Source: Ectobacillus sp. JY-23 (lineage in GTDB: Bacteria; Bacillota; Bacilli; Bacillales; Bacillaceae_G). Taken from it: a stretch of 64,000 nt of DNA. This document shows positions 36,166 through 44,597 of the stretch, in pieces. The notes under the pieces were generated by a model. That model saw only the letters and a program-made list of their open reading frames with translations, did no database searches and had not been told where the DNA came from. The stretch's first letter is position 1, and every line of letters starts with the position of its first letter. The stretch covers positions 124,001 to 188,000 of the forward strand of contig NZ_CP095462.1 in NCBI RefSeq assembly GCF_023022965.1. The letters are read 5' to 3'. The translations under genes and the position numbers were made by a program.

Positions 36166-36294
36166 ATGAAAGTTCGTTACAAATTAATTTTGCTAGCACT
36201 ACTTGCTTTAGCGGTAATACGCGTGTTTGATTGGTTCGGTGTATCACCTGATGATTTTCCAGCAGAATATAAAATGCCGCAAAAGCAAGAGTAA
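36166..36294 (+). CDS. 42-residue single-pass membrane peptide
   Basis: MKVRYKLILLALLALAVIRV opens the protein: a basic start and one hydrophobic segment, then a short acidic/polar tail (FDWFGVSPDDFPAEY). GCGGAGGAAG lies six bases before the ATG. No family recognised. Small proteins of this type are common in Bacillus and are often missed. It stands between a terminator and the dsdA remnant. Confidence 0.6.
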   Translation: MKVRYKLILLALLALAVIRVFDWFGVSPDDFPAEYKMPQKQE

Positions 36295-36319
36295 TAGATT
36301 GTGAGATAGGGGGGATGCT

Positions 36320-37078
36320 ATGACAGCGGAATTGCTTGCAAGAATAAAAGAAACAGAGGAGGTGCAATGGCGTAACCCATACCTCCTGCTGTTTGCGACC
36401 GCAATTCACAACGCACGTATTACAGCGGAAAATGTGAAAGCAGTGGAAGAGCGTTTACGCAGATTTGAGCCATATATTGCGAAGGTATTTCCGCAAACCA
36501 ATGGTGTTATTGAATCACCTCTCATTGCAATACCAACTATGCAGAAGCACCTGCAAGTAAAAGGGAAGTTATTATTAAAATGTGATAGCCACTTTACCAA
36601 TTTCCGGGTCGATTAAAGCAAGGGGCGGTATTTATGAGGTGCTGAAGCATGCAGAGCAATTGGCAGTAAGGCAAGGGAGGTTGGCATTGGAAGATTGCTA
36701 TTCTCGTCTAGATAGCGAAGTGTTTCGTACATTTTTCTCACAATACCGCATCGCAGTCGGCTCTACGGGGAATTTAGGACTCAGCATCGGCATAATGGGA
36801 GCAATGCTTGGTTTTCATGTAACGGTACATATGTCAGTCGATGCCAAAGCATGGAAGAAAAAGTTACTTCGTCAAAAAGGTGTAACAGTCATTGAATATG
36901 AATCAATTTACTTGGAACCGTCTGCTCTGGCGGGCATGCTTGGACCTATACACGTTCCCAATGATCAGATCAGGAAACACACATCGTTTGGGCTACAGGG
37001 GGAAGTATGGTACGGCAGGAAGAGATGCAGACGTATTATAATAAAGGAAAAGAAACCTCTAATCTAGAATTATCTTGA
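36320..37078 (+). pseudogene. dsdA: Decayed D-serine dehydratase
   Basis: The first 90 residues ([28 protein letters not shown]) are typical of DsdA. A one-base deletion near 36590 shifts the frame, and the next frame begins [20 protein letters not shown] with the PLP lysine. It runs to VIEYES and then jumps straight to [15 protein letters not shown], which normally comes some 200 residues later, so there is a large internal deletion. A second frameshift near 36978 restores [17 protein letters not shown] and the natural end at 37078. The PLP-phosphate region is lost; clearly dead. Confidence 0.92.
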
Positions 37079-37153
37079 TTTAGTAATGTATGAAAAATAT
37101 TGTTAGATTATAATAGTTCTAGGGGTATGTTTATCATCAGGGGAGGGTATAAA

Positions 37154-39112
37154 ATGAAAATAAAAGCAGCGACTTTGTTGCTCGGAGCAGTGGGGATGTT
37201 TACCACAGTATTTTCATCGTCTACACAGGCTAACGGTACGCTTTTAAATGCGCCATTGATTTCTCAAAAGCCGGAACTCAATAACGGATGCGAAGTTACG
37301 AGTTTAGCCATGATGCTACAATACGGTGGTGTACCTGTTGGGAAAATGACATTGGCACATGAAGTCGCAAAAGATCTTACACCGTATCGAAAAGTGGGAA
37401 ATACAATTTATTGGGGAAATCCTAATACTGGATTCGTTGGAGATATTACAGGGCGTTCTATCGGTTATGCAGTTTATCACGGCCCTATCTATGCGTTAGC
37501 GAATAAGTATACCAATGCAATCGACATAACAGGTCAATCATTTAAGGAAGTAACAAAGCAGTTAGATCGAGGTAAACCGGTCTGGGTAATTTCGACAAGT
37601 ATTTTTGACACCGTACCTTGGAACGAGTGGCAAACCATTCAAACGCCGACCGGACCGCTTACAATGACGTTCCGCGAGCACAGTGTATTGCTAACGGGAT
37701 ATGATAGTACATATGTATATTTTAATGACCCACTTGCAAATGTGAAAAATCGTCGCGTATCAAAAGCCGCATTTATTCGTGGCTGGGAACAGTTTGGTAG
37801 ACAAGCAGTTACTTTTGGTTCGTCTAAAATCATGATGGACAGTCCAGCGCAAGGAAGCAGCTTAAGTGGCGTTCACAATGTCTCCGGTTGGTTCTTAGAT
37901 GAAAGCGGCGTGTCAAAGGTGGAAGTACTGGTAGATGGTCAAGTGATGGGACAAGCTACATATGGAAACGCCCGTCCGGATGTGCAACGTGCATATCCTG
38001 AGTATAACAATGGATATGCAGGCTTTCAGTATTCTCTTGATACAAATCGTTTGAGTAACGGTGTGCATACGATTACCGTAAGAGGTACGGGGAAAAATGG
38101 TAAGACGGTTACATTGTCAGGTTCTACCGTCACAGTATCCAATGCCATTGCGATGATGGACACACCTACACCGAATATGCAGCTTAGCGGTATTCACAAC
38201 ATCGTGGGCTGGTTCTTAGATGCAAGTGGTGTTGCCAGAGTTGAAGTATTAGTGGATGGAGCTGTGGTCGGCCAAGCTGTGTACGGAGATGCGCGACCTG
38301 ATGTACAACGTGCGTATCCTCAATATAAAACCGGAAATGCTGGCTATCATTATGCATTAGACACAAAAACAATTTCTGAGGGGGTTCATAAGGTAACGAT
38401 TAGAGGGGTCGGTAAAAACGGGGAAACAGTAACATTACCAGAACGAACGATTACAGTTGCGAATGTTAAAGGTGTTCTCGATAATCCAGTTTCTAATATG
38501 ACAATAAGCGGTATTCATAAAATCGGCGGCTGGTTCTTGGATGAGAGCGGTGTCGCGAAGGTTGAAGTATTAGTAGACGGTGCTGCGGTTGGCCAAGCTG
38601 TGTACGGGCAGGAAAGACCAGATGTATTGCGGGCATATCCACAATCCAAAAATGGAAATGCTGGCTACGTCTATGAACTCAATACAATGACTTTAAAAGA
38701 AGGCAAGCATAACATCGCCGTACGAGAAACAAGTAAAACAGGTCGCGTCACAACACTTCCTGCTGCTCCTGTCACGGTAACAAACACACACAGTTATATT
38801 GATGCGCCTGATGCAAAAGAAACAATCAGCGGTAACTACACAGTGTCCGGTTGGTTTTTAGATCGGGCAGGTGTAGGAAGAGTTGAAGTGTTAATAGACG
38901 GTGCTATGGTAGGAAACGCGGTATACGGCCAGCCAAGATTTGACGTACAGCAAGTATATCCGCAGTACAACAACTTAAATGCCGGCTACCGATTTGTATT
39001 GGATACGAAAAAATTCAGTAATGGTAATCATACCCTAACAATTCGAGAGCGGGGTAAAAACAATCGAGTGGTAACGTTGTCGAACGTGCCGATTGTGATT
39101 GCAAATCATTAA
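37154..39112 (+). CDS. Secreted C39-like cysteine peptidase with four repeats
   Basis: 652 residues. Signal peptide 1-26 (cleavage near TQA-NG). Residues about 30-225 form a C39-2-type papain-like domain: LNNGCEVTSLAMMLQYGGVP with the nucleophile Cys, FREHSVLLTGYD with the His and VYFNDPLANV with the Asn/Asp. Four repeats of about 106 residues follow. GGGAGGG before ATG 37154 sets the start. Papain-like C39-2 proteins of Bacillus are secreted or wall-associated; the repeats suggest binding to the cell wall or another surface. Substrate unknown. Confidence 0.87.
   Translation: MKIKAATLLLGAVGMFTTVFSSSTQANGTLLNAPLISQKPELNNGCEVTSLAMMLQYGGVPVGKMTLAHEVAKDLTPYRKVGNTIYWGNPNTGFVGDITGRSIGYAVYHGPIYALANKYTNAIDITGQSFKEVTKQLDRGKPVWVISTSIFDTVPWNEWQTIQTPTGPLTMTFREHSVLLTGYDSTYVYFNDPLANVKNRRVSKAAFIRGWEQFGRQAVTFGSSKIMMDSPAQGSSLSGVHNVSGWFLDESGVSKVEVLVDGQVMGQATYGNARPDVQRAYPEYNNGYAGFQYSLDTNRLSNGVHTITVRGTGKNGKTVTLSGSTVTVSNAIAMMDTPTPNMQLSGIHNIVGWFLDASGVARVEVLVDGAVVGQAVYGDARPDVQRAYPQYKTGNAGYHYALDTKTISEGVHKVTIRGVGKNGETVTLPERTITVANVKGVLDNPVSNMTISGIHKIGGWFLDESGVAKVEVLVDGAAVGQAVYGQERPDVLRAYPQSKNGNAGYVYELNTMTLKEGKHNIAVRETSKTGRVTTLPAAPVTVTNTHSYIDAPDAKETISGNYTVSGWFLDRAGVGRVEVLIDGAMVGNAVYGQPRFDVQQVYPQYNNLNAGYRFVLDTKKFSNGNHTLTIRERGKNNRVVTLSNVPIVIANH
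37827..39109 (+). repeat. Four tandem 320-bp coding repeats
   Basis: Repeats start near residues 226, 332, 439 and 546 of the peptidase. Each has SG-x-(H/Y)-x(3)-GWFLD, then VEVL(V/I)DG, then YG-x(2)-R-x-DV-x(2)-(V/A)YP, AG(Y/F) and L(D/N)T, and ends in a (T/A)(I/V)(R)G/E-x(3)-(G/N)-(K/R)-x-VTL strand. They are probably beta-sandwich modules. The DNA is only moderately conserved, so recombination between units is not obvious. Confidence 0.85.
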
Positions 39113-39120
39113 ATACAAGT

Positions 39121-39148
39121 AAAAATTAGTCAGTGTGACTGAATTTTT
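39121..39148 (+). terminator. Terminator after the C39 peptidase gene
   Basis: AAAAATTAGTCA pairs with TGACTGAATTTTT (one bulged base) around GTG, with a T-run at the end. Confidence 0.8.
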
Positions 39149-39215
39149 GCGTTACACTGATATTGTGTAGTTTGATGAAACTTACATAAAATACGTGTAC
39201 TAAGGGGAAATTGTG

Positions 39216-39722
39216 ATGAAGACAAACAGATTATGGTTACGTCTGTTAACTTTGGAGGATGCAGCCGATGTATGGCAACACTTTGCAGATCCGGCAGTGA
39301 CAGAATTTATGGATATTGAGCCGTGCAAAGATATCGAGACAGCTAGGGAAATCATCCGGTTTCATATGATGGACAGTGGATGCCGATATGGTATATACAA
39401 CCAAATAGGTGTATTTATTGGTACGTGCGGTTTTCACTATTTGCGCCAAAGTACGCATAAACACATTACTGCTGAAATCGGGTTTGATTTAGCAAAGGCC
39501 TATTGGGGTAACGGCTACATGAATGAAGCAGTACAAGCTTTGATTCAGAGAGGATTCACAGAGCTAGGATATCATACTATAGATGCGACCGTGGAACCGG
39601 GTAACAGTAGGTCAATTCGCTTACTGGAAAAGCTGGGATTTGACAGGGCTGAAGAAATGCGGGAGGGTTTAGTGTATTTCCAGCTTAAGCGGAATAAGTG
39701 GCTGGTACGTATAGCTAAGTAA
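39216..39722 (+). CDS. GNAT N-acetyltransferase, RimJ/RimL-like
   Basis: 168 residues with RLWLRLLTLEDAADVWQHF-type start, EIGFDLAKAYWGNGYMNEAV (acetyl-CoA binding region) and ATVEPGNSRSIRLLEKLGF, the hallmarks of the Acetyltransf_3 group that acetylates ribosomal-protein N-termini or small molecules. ATG 39216 is favoured over GTG 39213 by the spacing from TAAGGGGA. Substrate unknown. Confidence 0.87.
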   Translation: MKTNRLWLRLLTLEDAADVWQHFADPAVTEFMDIEPCKDIETAREIIRFHMMDSGCRYGIYNQIGVFIGTCGFHYLRQSTHKHITAEIGFDLAKAYWGNGYMNEAVQALIQRGFTELGYHTIDATVEPGNSRSIRLLEKLGFDRAEEMREGLVYFQLKRNKWLVRIAK

Positions 39723-40032
39723 AAATTACCGTATAAGATAGTAGATAAACTCTCTTATAAGCGTCACGGAGTACATATATGTTGCTATGTTTTGAAAATG
39801 GAAACGTATATTGTAGCTGGTGATTTCAAGACAAGGAAGTATGCGGAATTCAAATGGGTGCAGCTTCATGGGTTTGGTAACTTAGAATAGGCACCCCCCG
39901 ATATTCTGATGGTTAAAATCTTATCAGCGAGTCAAGTCCGTGAACTTTCTTGTACACTGTATTTGTCCGTAAAAGCGTTATATTCTGATTTACGTAAAAT
40001 ATGTTTTTTTCTATAGTGATAAAAGTCACACT
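39723..40032. other. 310-bp stretch without a clear gene
   Basis: No supported gene. A 30-codon frame starting METYIVAGDFKTRKYAEF near 39797 looks like the stump of a larger gene, but it has no good ribosome site and I cannot identify it. The rest is AT-rich with scattered stops in all frames. Confidence 0.45.
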
Positions 40033-40443
40033 TTACCTTACCTTCAACACAAATGCATACACGACATCGCCCTTTGGAATTTCCGCATTCTTTTTATCAA
40101 ACCAACGCACACTGTCTTCGTAATAGTATACGCCTGTTTCAATCGGCGCTTGAAACTCTGATTTTTCTGCAACTGTTTCATAGTCGTAGCCGGATACATG
40201 TTTAGATAGAATGACTTCATCAGGCTTCGCTTGATAATCAATCTGCAGCTTTATCTGTTCGCTGCCCTTTATAATGATAGGTGCTTTGCCTTTTAACAGT
40301 TCAGCCGGCGCCTCGGTGTCAGCGCATATATGCTTCCAGCAATAAGAACCAACCATTGTATTATAGGAATGTTCTCCAATTATAATGACTGCCTGGGGTG
40401 GATTCTCTTGTGTGAGCTGCTGACAAGATGTCAAAAGCAACAC
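40033..40443 (-). pseudogene. Putative lipoprotein with damaged N-terminus
   Basis: The frame encodes a lipobox LLLTSCQQ and about 130 residues of mature part (GSYCWKHICADTEAPAELL, YYYEDSVRWFDKKNAEIPKG). The hydrophobic signal stretch continues upstream in the same frame as LITSLLAV, but a TAA stop comes just before it and no ATG is available; the only start is a GTG five codons before the lipobox Cys, too short for a signal peptide. I infer that the original start was lost by mutation. Resembles small Bacillus lipoproteins of unknown role. Confidence 0.6.
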
Positions 40444-40510
40444 TGCAAGAAGAGATGTAATAAGTTACAGCTTATTGCAAGCTGATCAATAGAGATAAAA
40501 GCTTGATTGT

Positions 40511-40540
40511 AGAAAAGAGCGCGAATAAGCGCTCTTTTCT
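40511..40540. terminator. Perfect 12-bp bidirectional hairpin
   Basis: AGAAAAGAGCGC and its exact complement flank GAATAA; T-rich on both strands. No intact gene ends here, so it probably served a gene now deleted. Confidence 0.7.
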
Positions 40541-40610
40541 ATGGAATACTATAGAGAAATATTAGATAGATAATAAGAATTTTTTTCTAGTTCGACTATT
40601 TTTATATCTA

Positions 40611-40683
40611 TTGCGATAACTTTATGAGATTCGTTATAATGAAAAGCTTGTGAGGAAATGTGATGCAATTGCGTCTTTTTTTT
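40611..40683 (+). promoter_or_regulatory. Promoter followed at once by a hairpin and T-run
   Basis: TTGCGA at 40611 and TATAAT at 40635 are 18 bp apart. About 22 bases after the -10 comes GATGC-AATT-GCGTC (one G-T pair) followed by eight T. This could give a very short RNA of about 35 bases, or be a remnant of an attenuated leader. The remaining 120 bp up to the HAD gene show no other feature apart from a TAAAAT box just before the gene. Confidence 0.45.
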
Positions 40684-40802
40684 ATGACTTGAAAAAGTAG
40701 ACACACTTATTTAAGACAGCTTTTGACACGAACAGACTCGTGGTGGCTATTTTTATATTCGCGGTATGAAAATAATGGTAAAATAGAGGTGGAGGTGGAG
40801 AG

Positions 40803-41456
40803 ATGATAAAAGGTGTTATCTTTGATTTTGACGGCCTTTTGGTTGACACAGAAAGTATTTGGTTTGAAGCATTTCGCGAAGCGCTTCAAGCGTATGGAAT
40901 GGATTTAACCGTGGAACAGTTTTCTAAAGTAATTGGTACGCATGACGCTGAGTTATATGAAATGATTGAAAAGGGTACAAAGAAGCCTGTGGAAAGAGAG
41001 GTTTTGCTACAAGAAGTGGACGATATCTTTCGAATGAAAATGGGTGAGCCCTCTCTTCGCGCGGGTGTTGTAGAGTACTTAGAGGAAGCAAAAGAAAGTG
41101 GTCTTCGCATAGCACTTGCTTCGAGTTCAAAACGCGCATGGATTGAAGGATTTTTGACACGCCTTGGTGTTCTTCACTATTTTGAAGTGCTGAAAACAAA
41201 AGAAGACGTAGAACACGTTAAGCCTGATCCTGCATTATACATACAAGCATACGAAGCGCTTGGTTTACAGGCTCATGAGTGCGTAGCATTTGAAGACTCG
41301 TTAAACGGGTTAATGGCAGCAAGAGCAGCCGGTTTACATTGTGTAATTGTTCCTAACTCGGTAACGGCACATCTGCCATTTGTGGATTACAGCCATCGAA
41401 TTGAATCCATGAGTGACTATCAGTTAAAACATGTTTTACAGTTGTTGCCTATATAG
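40803..41456 (+). CDS. HAD-superfamily hydrolase, beta-phosphoglucomutase-like
   Basis: 217 residues. Motif I VIFDFDGLLVDTES with two Asp, motif II LASSSK, motif III lysine in VEHVKPDPALY and motif IV AFEDSLNGLMAA: the full haloacid dehalogenase set with a cap domain between I and II. Similar to B. subtilis YhcW-type phosphatases or mutases. GGAGGTGGAG lies before the ATG. Substrate unknown. Confidence 0.87.
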   Translation: MIKGVIFDFDGLLVDTESIWFEAFREALQAYGMDLTVEQFSKVIGTHDAELYEMIEKGTKKPVEREVLLQEVDDIFRMKMGEPSLRAGVVEYLEEAKESGLRIALASSSKRAWIEGFLTRLGVLHYFEVLKTKEDVEHVKPDPALYIQAYEALGLQAHECVAFEDSLNGLMAARAAGLHCVIVPNSVTAHLPFVDYSHRIESMSDYQLKHVLQLLPI

Positions 41457-41495
41457 GATGGGTAATCATCTTTTGGTATGTAAACTTAAACAAGC

Positions 41496-41519
41496 ATAGC
41501 CCAATGAAAATTGGGCTAT
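41496..41519. terminator. Bidirectional terminator between convergent genes
   Basis: ATAGCCCAAT and ATTGGGCTAT flank GAAA. It overlaps the stop codon region of the YczE-like gene on the minus strand and can end both transcripts. Confidence 0.75.
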
Positions 41520-42124
41520 TGCTGAAAACTGCGCTTTTTTAACATTTGTTCAAACATCGGATAAAAGAACTGTACAACGAAGCCGAGAGAGAGTGTTACA
41601 ATAATCGTTCCGATGCCGATGGCTCCTTTAAATAAAAAAGCAAGTAATAGCGCAAAGCTTTCACTAATAATACGAGAAGTGCGCAGATTTAAGTTAAAAC
41701 GCGTATGAATAGCAACCATTAACGTGTCCATTGGACTAGAAGGAAACTTTGCTTGTAAGTAAACAGCAACACCGATGCCCATTGTTAAAATACCAGACAA
41801 TAAGGATGTATATTGCAGCAATGCTGCTTGTGGCGAAAAGTCTTTTAAAACAATGAGAAGCCAAAAATCAATTAACATACCAATTACAAAAATGGTAGCG
41901 GCGGCCAACACTTCCGGACGTTTTTTCAACAGAGCTGCGTTGATGAAAATAAGAATAATACCATTAATAAATACACATGTTCCGACTGTTAACCCAAACA
42001 TCTTAGATTCTCCAACTGCAAGTGCATCCCATGCAGATGCCCCTAAATTCGATTTAATAATAAGTGCTACACCCAAGGTTAGAACTAAAAGTCCAAGCGT
42101 AAAAAAAGAAAGTCTCTCTTTCAT
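41516..42124 (-). CDS. YczE-like integral membrane protein
   Basis: About 202 residues, mostly hydrophobic with five to six membrane segments; LGASAWDALAVG and FPSSPMDTLMVAIH are the paired half-repeat motifs of the YczE/YitT-like family, whose members are membrane proteins of unclear function. An extended frame from 42217 adds 31 residues but has no ribosome site; AAGGAG seven bases before the ATG at 42124 marks the start. A perfect 12-bp palindrome lies 35 bp upstream. Confidence 0.83.
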   Translation of the reverse strand: MKERLSFFTLGLLVLTLGVALIIKSNLGASAWDALAVGESKMFGLTVGTCVFINGIILIFINAALLKKRPEVLAAATIFVIGMLIDFWLLIVLKDFSPQAALLQYTSLLSGILTMGIGVAVYLQAKFPSSPMDTLMVAIHTRFNLNLRTSRIISESFALLLAFLFKGAIGIGTIIVTLSLGFVVQFFYPMFEQMLKKRSFQQ

Positions 42125-42158
42125 ACATATGCTCCTTACATATATGATGTATTTGATG

Positions 42159-42170
42159 TCAGACGTCTGA
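42159..42170. promoter_or_regulatory. 12-bp perfect palindrome upstream of yczE-like gene
   Basis: TCAGACGTCTGA. Short perfect palindromes of this kind, upstream of a single gene, often are operators (GntR-type operators contain similar (A)GAC/GTC(T) arms). No regulator gene is adjacent in the window. Confidence 0.5.
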
Positions 42171-42270
42171 TGAAATTCTATATAAATCATACGGAAAGTG
42201 CTTTCAAAATGCAACATAAATTTTATGACAGTCTATAGTATGAGCTTGCAGCAACTGTTTCATGCCAAGA

Positions 42271-42300
42271 TTGAAGGGCAATGATAACAACGGTTATAAT
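42271..42300 (+). promoter_or_regulatory. Probable sigma-A promoter of topB
   Basis: TTGAAG at 42271 and TATAAT at 42295 with an 18-bp spacer, 30 bp before the topB start codon. Confidence 0.55.
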
Positions 42301-42329
42301 AGAAGGGTAAACAAAGGGAAGGTGTTGTA

Positions 42330-44480
42330 ATGAAGGTTTTAATTGCAGAAAAGCCAGATCAAGCCATGAAGCTAGCGGCTCCGTTTACTTATAAAAAACG
42401 TGATGGCTACATAGAAGTGTCACCTAATTCTTATTTTCCAAACGGTGCGTACTTTACATGGGCGGTAGGGCATATTTGTGAGCTACTCGCTCCGGAAGAA
42501 TACGATGCTTCCTGGAAACGCTGGAGCGTTACCACGCTCCCTATGATTCCGCAAGCATTTCACTATAAGGTCACAAAATCAAAAGCTAAGCAATTCAACG
42601 TCATTCGAGGGTTGCTCAAAAGGCCAGAAATAAAGGAGATTATTCATGCTGGTGATGCCGGACGAGAAGGAGAGCTAATTGTACGAACGATTATTCAAAC
42701 AGCACGTGTCCGCAAACCTATGAAACGGCTCTGGATTTCATCTTTAACAGAGAAAGCTGTGAAGGAAGGGTTCGCGAATTTACGATCTGAGGAAGAAACA
42801 CGCAATTTATACGAGGAAGCATACAGTCGGGCATGTGCGGATTGGTTAGTTGGAATGAATGCTTCCCGTGTGTATACAATCTTAATGAAACAACATGGCA
42901 TTTCGGATGTGTTTTCAGCAGGGCGTGTGCAAACGCCAACGTTAGCTTTAGTTGTGAAGCGAGAAAAGGAGATTGCTGCGTTTGTCTCAAAGCCGTTTTG
43001 GGAAGTAATTGCTAAGTTTAATATAGATGGAAAGCGATACGAAGGAAAATGGCATAAAGAACAGGAAACGCGCATTGATCATGCGGAAATGGCAGCAAAA
43101 ATTGCTGCGTTTTGTCAAGGAAAGCCGGCACGGGTAGAGGAGTTAGAGATTGAAAGAAAGGAGTTTCAACCTCCGTATCTATTCAATCTGTCTTCACTGC
43201 AAGCGACAGCAAACCGTGCTTTCAAGTTTTCTCCTAAAAAAACGTTAGATGTTGCCCAAAGTCTATATACCAAAGGATATTTGTCGTATCCGCGCTCTGA
43301 TTCAAGCTTTGTCACAAAAGGTGAAGCGGCAGGGTTTCCACATATTTTGGAGCAGCTCAGTCAGCAAACGACATATCAGTCGTATTTTCCAACTCCAATC
43401 GCTTCTATCCTTACGAATAAGCGTTATGTAAATGAAAAGAAGGTCACTGATCATTACGCCATCATTCCAACGGAACAGGTACCGAATGTGGCAAAGCTAA
43501 GTAGTGATGAATACAAAATATATGACCTCGTTGCAAAGAGGCTCATTGCAGCTCATTATCCTGTTGCTATATTTGATTATACAACGGTGTCTACCCTCGT
43601 AGATGAGCGTGCAACCTTTATTTCGAAAGGAAAGCAACAAATACAAGAAGGCTGGCGCAGGGTATTATATGGAGAAGGAAAGGAAGAAGAGGAAGACGTA
43701 TTGCTCCCTCTTTTAGAAAAGGGTGAAACAGGTTACGTTGAAAAAGCAACCGTCAAAGAAGGAAAAACGCAGCCACCTAAGCGTTATACGGAAGGTCAAC
43801 TTATCACGCTGATGAAAACGGCTGGGAAAGTACTAGAGGATGAGCAGCTAGAAAAGGTGCTTCATAAAACAGAAGGACTTGGTACAGAAGCCACACGTGC
43901 TGGCATTATTACGATGCTAAAAGATCGTAACTATATTTCAGTTCAAAAGAACCAAGTATTTGCAACAGAGAAAGGCATACTTCTCGTTGAAGCAATTGGG
44001 GATCAAATTCTGGCTTCGCCGGAAATGACAGCACGCTGGGAGCAGCGCCTCGGTGAAATTGGCCAGGGGCAGGCGGATGCGGCAATGTTTATGGAGCAAG
44101 CGAAAAAGCTGGCTGCTAAGATTGTAGAGCATGCAGTAACGCAGTCAGCTACATGGGACTTTAGTCAAATTGATAAAGAACAATATCAGTCAAGGCGTCC
44201 GGGCAAAAAAGAGTTTACACCGATTGGGGCGTGTAAAAAATGCGAGGGACAAATTGTAGATAAGGGCACATTTTACGGGTGTTCGAATTACACCAAAACA
44301 AAGTGCGATTTTACGCTTTCTAAAAAAATTCTAGGTAAAACCATCTCACAGGCAAATGCAAAGAAGCTACTAAAAGGGGAGCCGACAAGCTTAATCAAGG
44401 GCTTTAAAAAAGGGGATAAAGTGTTTGATGCTAAGCTCGGGTTTACAGATAACAAAATCCAATTCATATTTGAAAAATAA
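42330..44480 (+). CDS. topB: DNA topoisomerase III
   Basis: 716-residue type IA topoisomerase. TOPRIM domain starts MKVLIAEKPDQAMKLA and continues AGDAGREGELIV; the catalytic Tyr is in KGYLSYPRSDSSFV (about residue 317); DHYAIIPTEQ and GLGTEATRAGII follow. The C-terminus holds a topoisomerase zinc-ribbon-like module (CKKCEGQIVDKGTFYGCSNY with a further Cys) and a GKTISQANAKKLL tail. It cuts single strands and decatenates DNA during replication and recombination. AAGGGAAGGTG precedes the ATG. Bacillus genomes may carry two such genes. Confidence 0.94.
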   Translation: MKVLIAEKPDQAMKLAAPFTYKKRDGYIEVSPNSYFPNGAYFTWAVGHICELLAPEEYDASWKRWSVTTLPMIPQAFHYKVTKSKAKQFNVIRGLLKRPEIKEIIHAGDAGREGELIVRTIIQTARVRKPMKRLWISSLTEKAVKEGFANLRSEEETRNLYEEAYSRACADWLVGMNASRVYTILMKQHGISDVFSAGRVQTPTLALVVKREKEIAAFVSKPFWEVIAKFNIDGKRYEGKWHKEQETRIDHAEMAAKIAAFCQGKPARVEELEIERKEFQPPYLFNLSSLQATANRAFKFSPKKTLDVAQSLYTKGYLSYPRSDSSFVTKGEAAGFPHILEQLSQQTTYQSYFPTPIASILTNKRYVNEKKVTDHYAIIPTEQVPNVAKLSSDEYKIYDLVAKRLIAAHYPVAIFDYTTVSTLVDERATFISKGKQQIQEGWRRVLYGEGKEEEEDVLLPLLEKGETGYVEKATVKEGKTQPPKRYTEGQLITLMKTAGKVLEDEQLEKVLHKTEGLGTEATRAGIITMLKDRNYISVQKNQVFATEKGILLVEAIGDQILASPEMTARWEQRLGEIGQGQADAAMFMEQAKKLAAKIVEHAVTQSATWDFSQIDKEQYQSRRPGKKEFTPIGACKKCEGQIVDKGTFYGCSNYTKTKCDFTLSKKILGKTISQANAKKLLKGEPTSLIKGFKKGDKVFDAKLGFTDNKIQFIFEK

Positions 44481-44519
44481 AAAAGTCTAATGTCTTAGCT
44501 GTTTCCCCTTTTGTCTTTT

Positions 44520-44535
44520 ATGGAAAGGTTTCCAT
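44520..44535. promoter_or_regulatory. LacI/CcpA-like palindrome upstream of pgmB
   Basis: ATGGAAA-GG-TTTCCAT, a 7+7 perfect inverted repeat 63 bp before the beta-phosphoglucomutase gene. LacI-family operators (MalR, CcpA) have such symmetrical TGGAAA/TTTCCA arms, usually with CG in the centre. Confidence 0.45.
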
Positions 44536-44597
44536 TCCAATCTTTGTACAAAAGTGATAGCATAGAATGGTAGGATACCGAAAGTGAGGAAATCAAT

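Noticed and set aside
37827-39109. CRISPR or non-coding tandem repeats
   Set aside because: The periodicity is about 320 bp, in frame and protein-level only.
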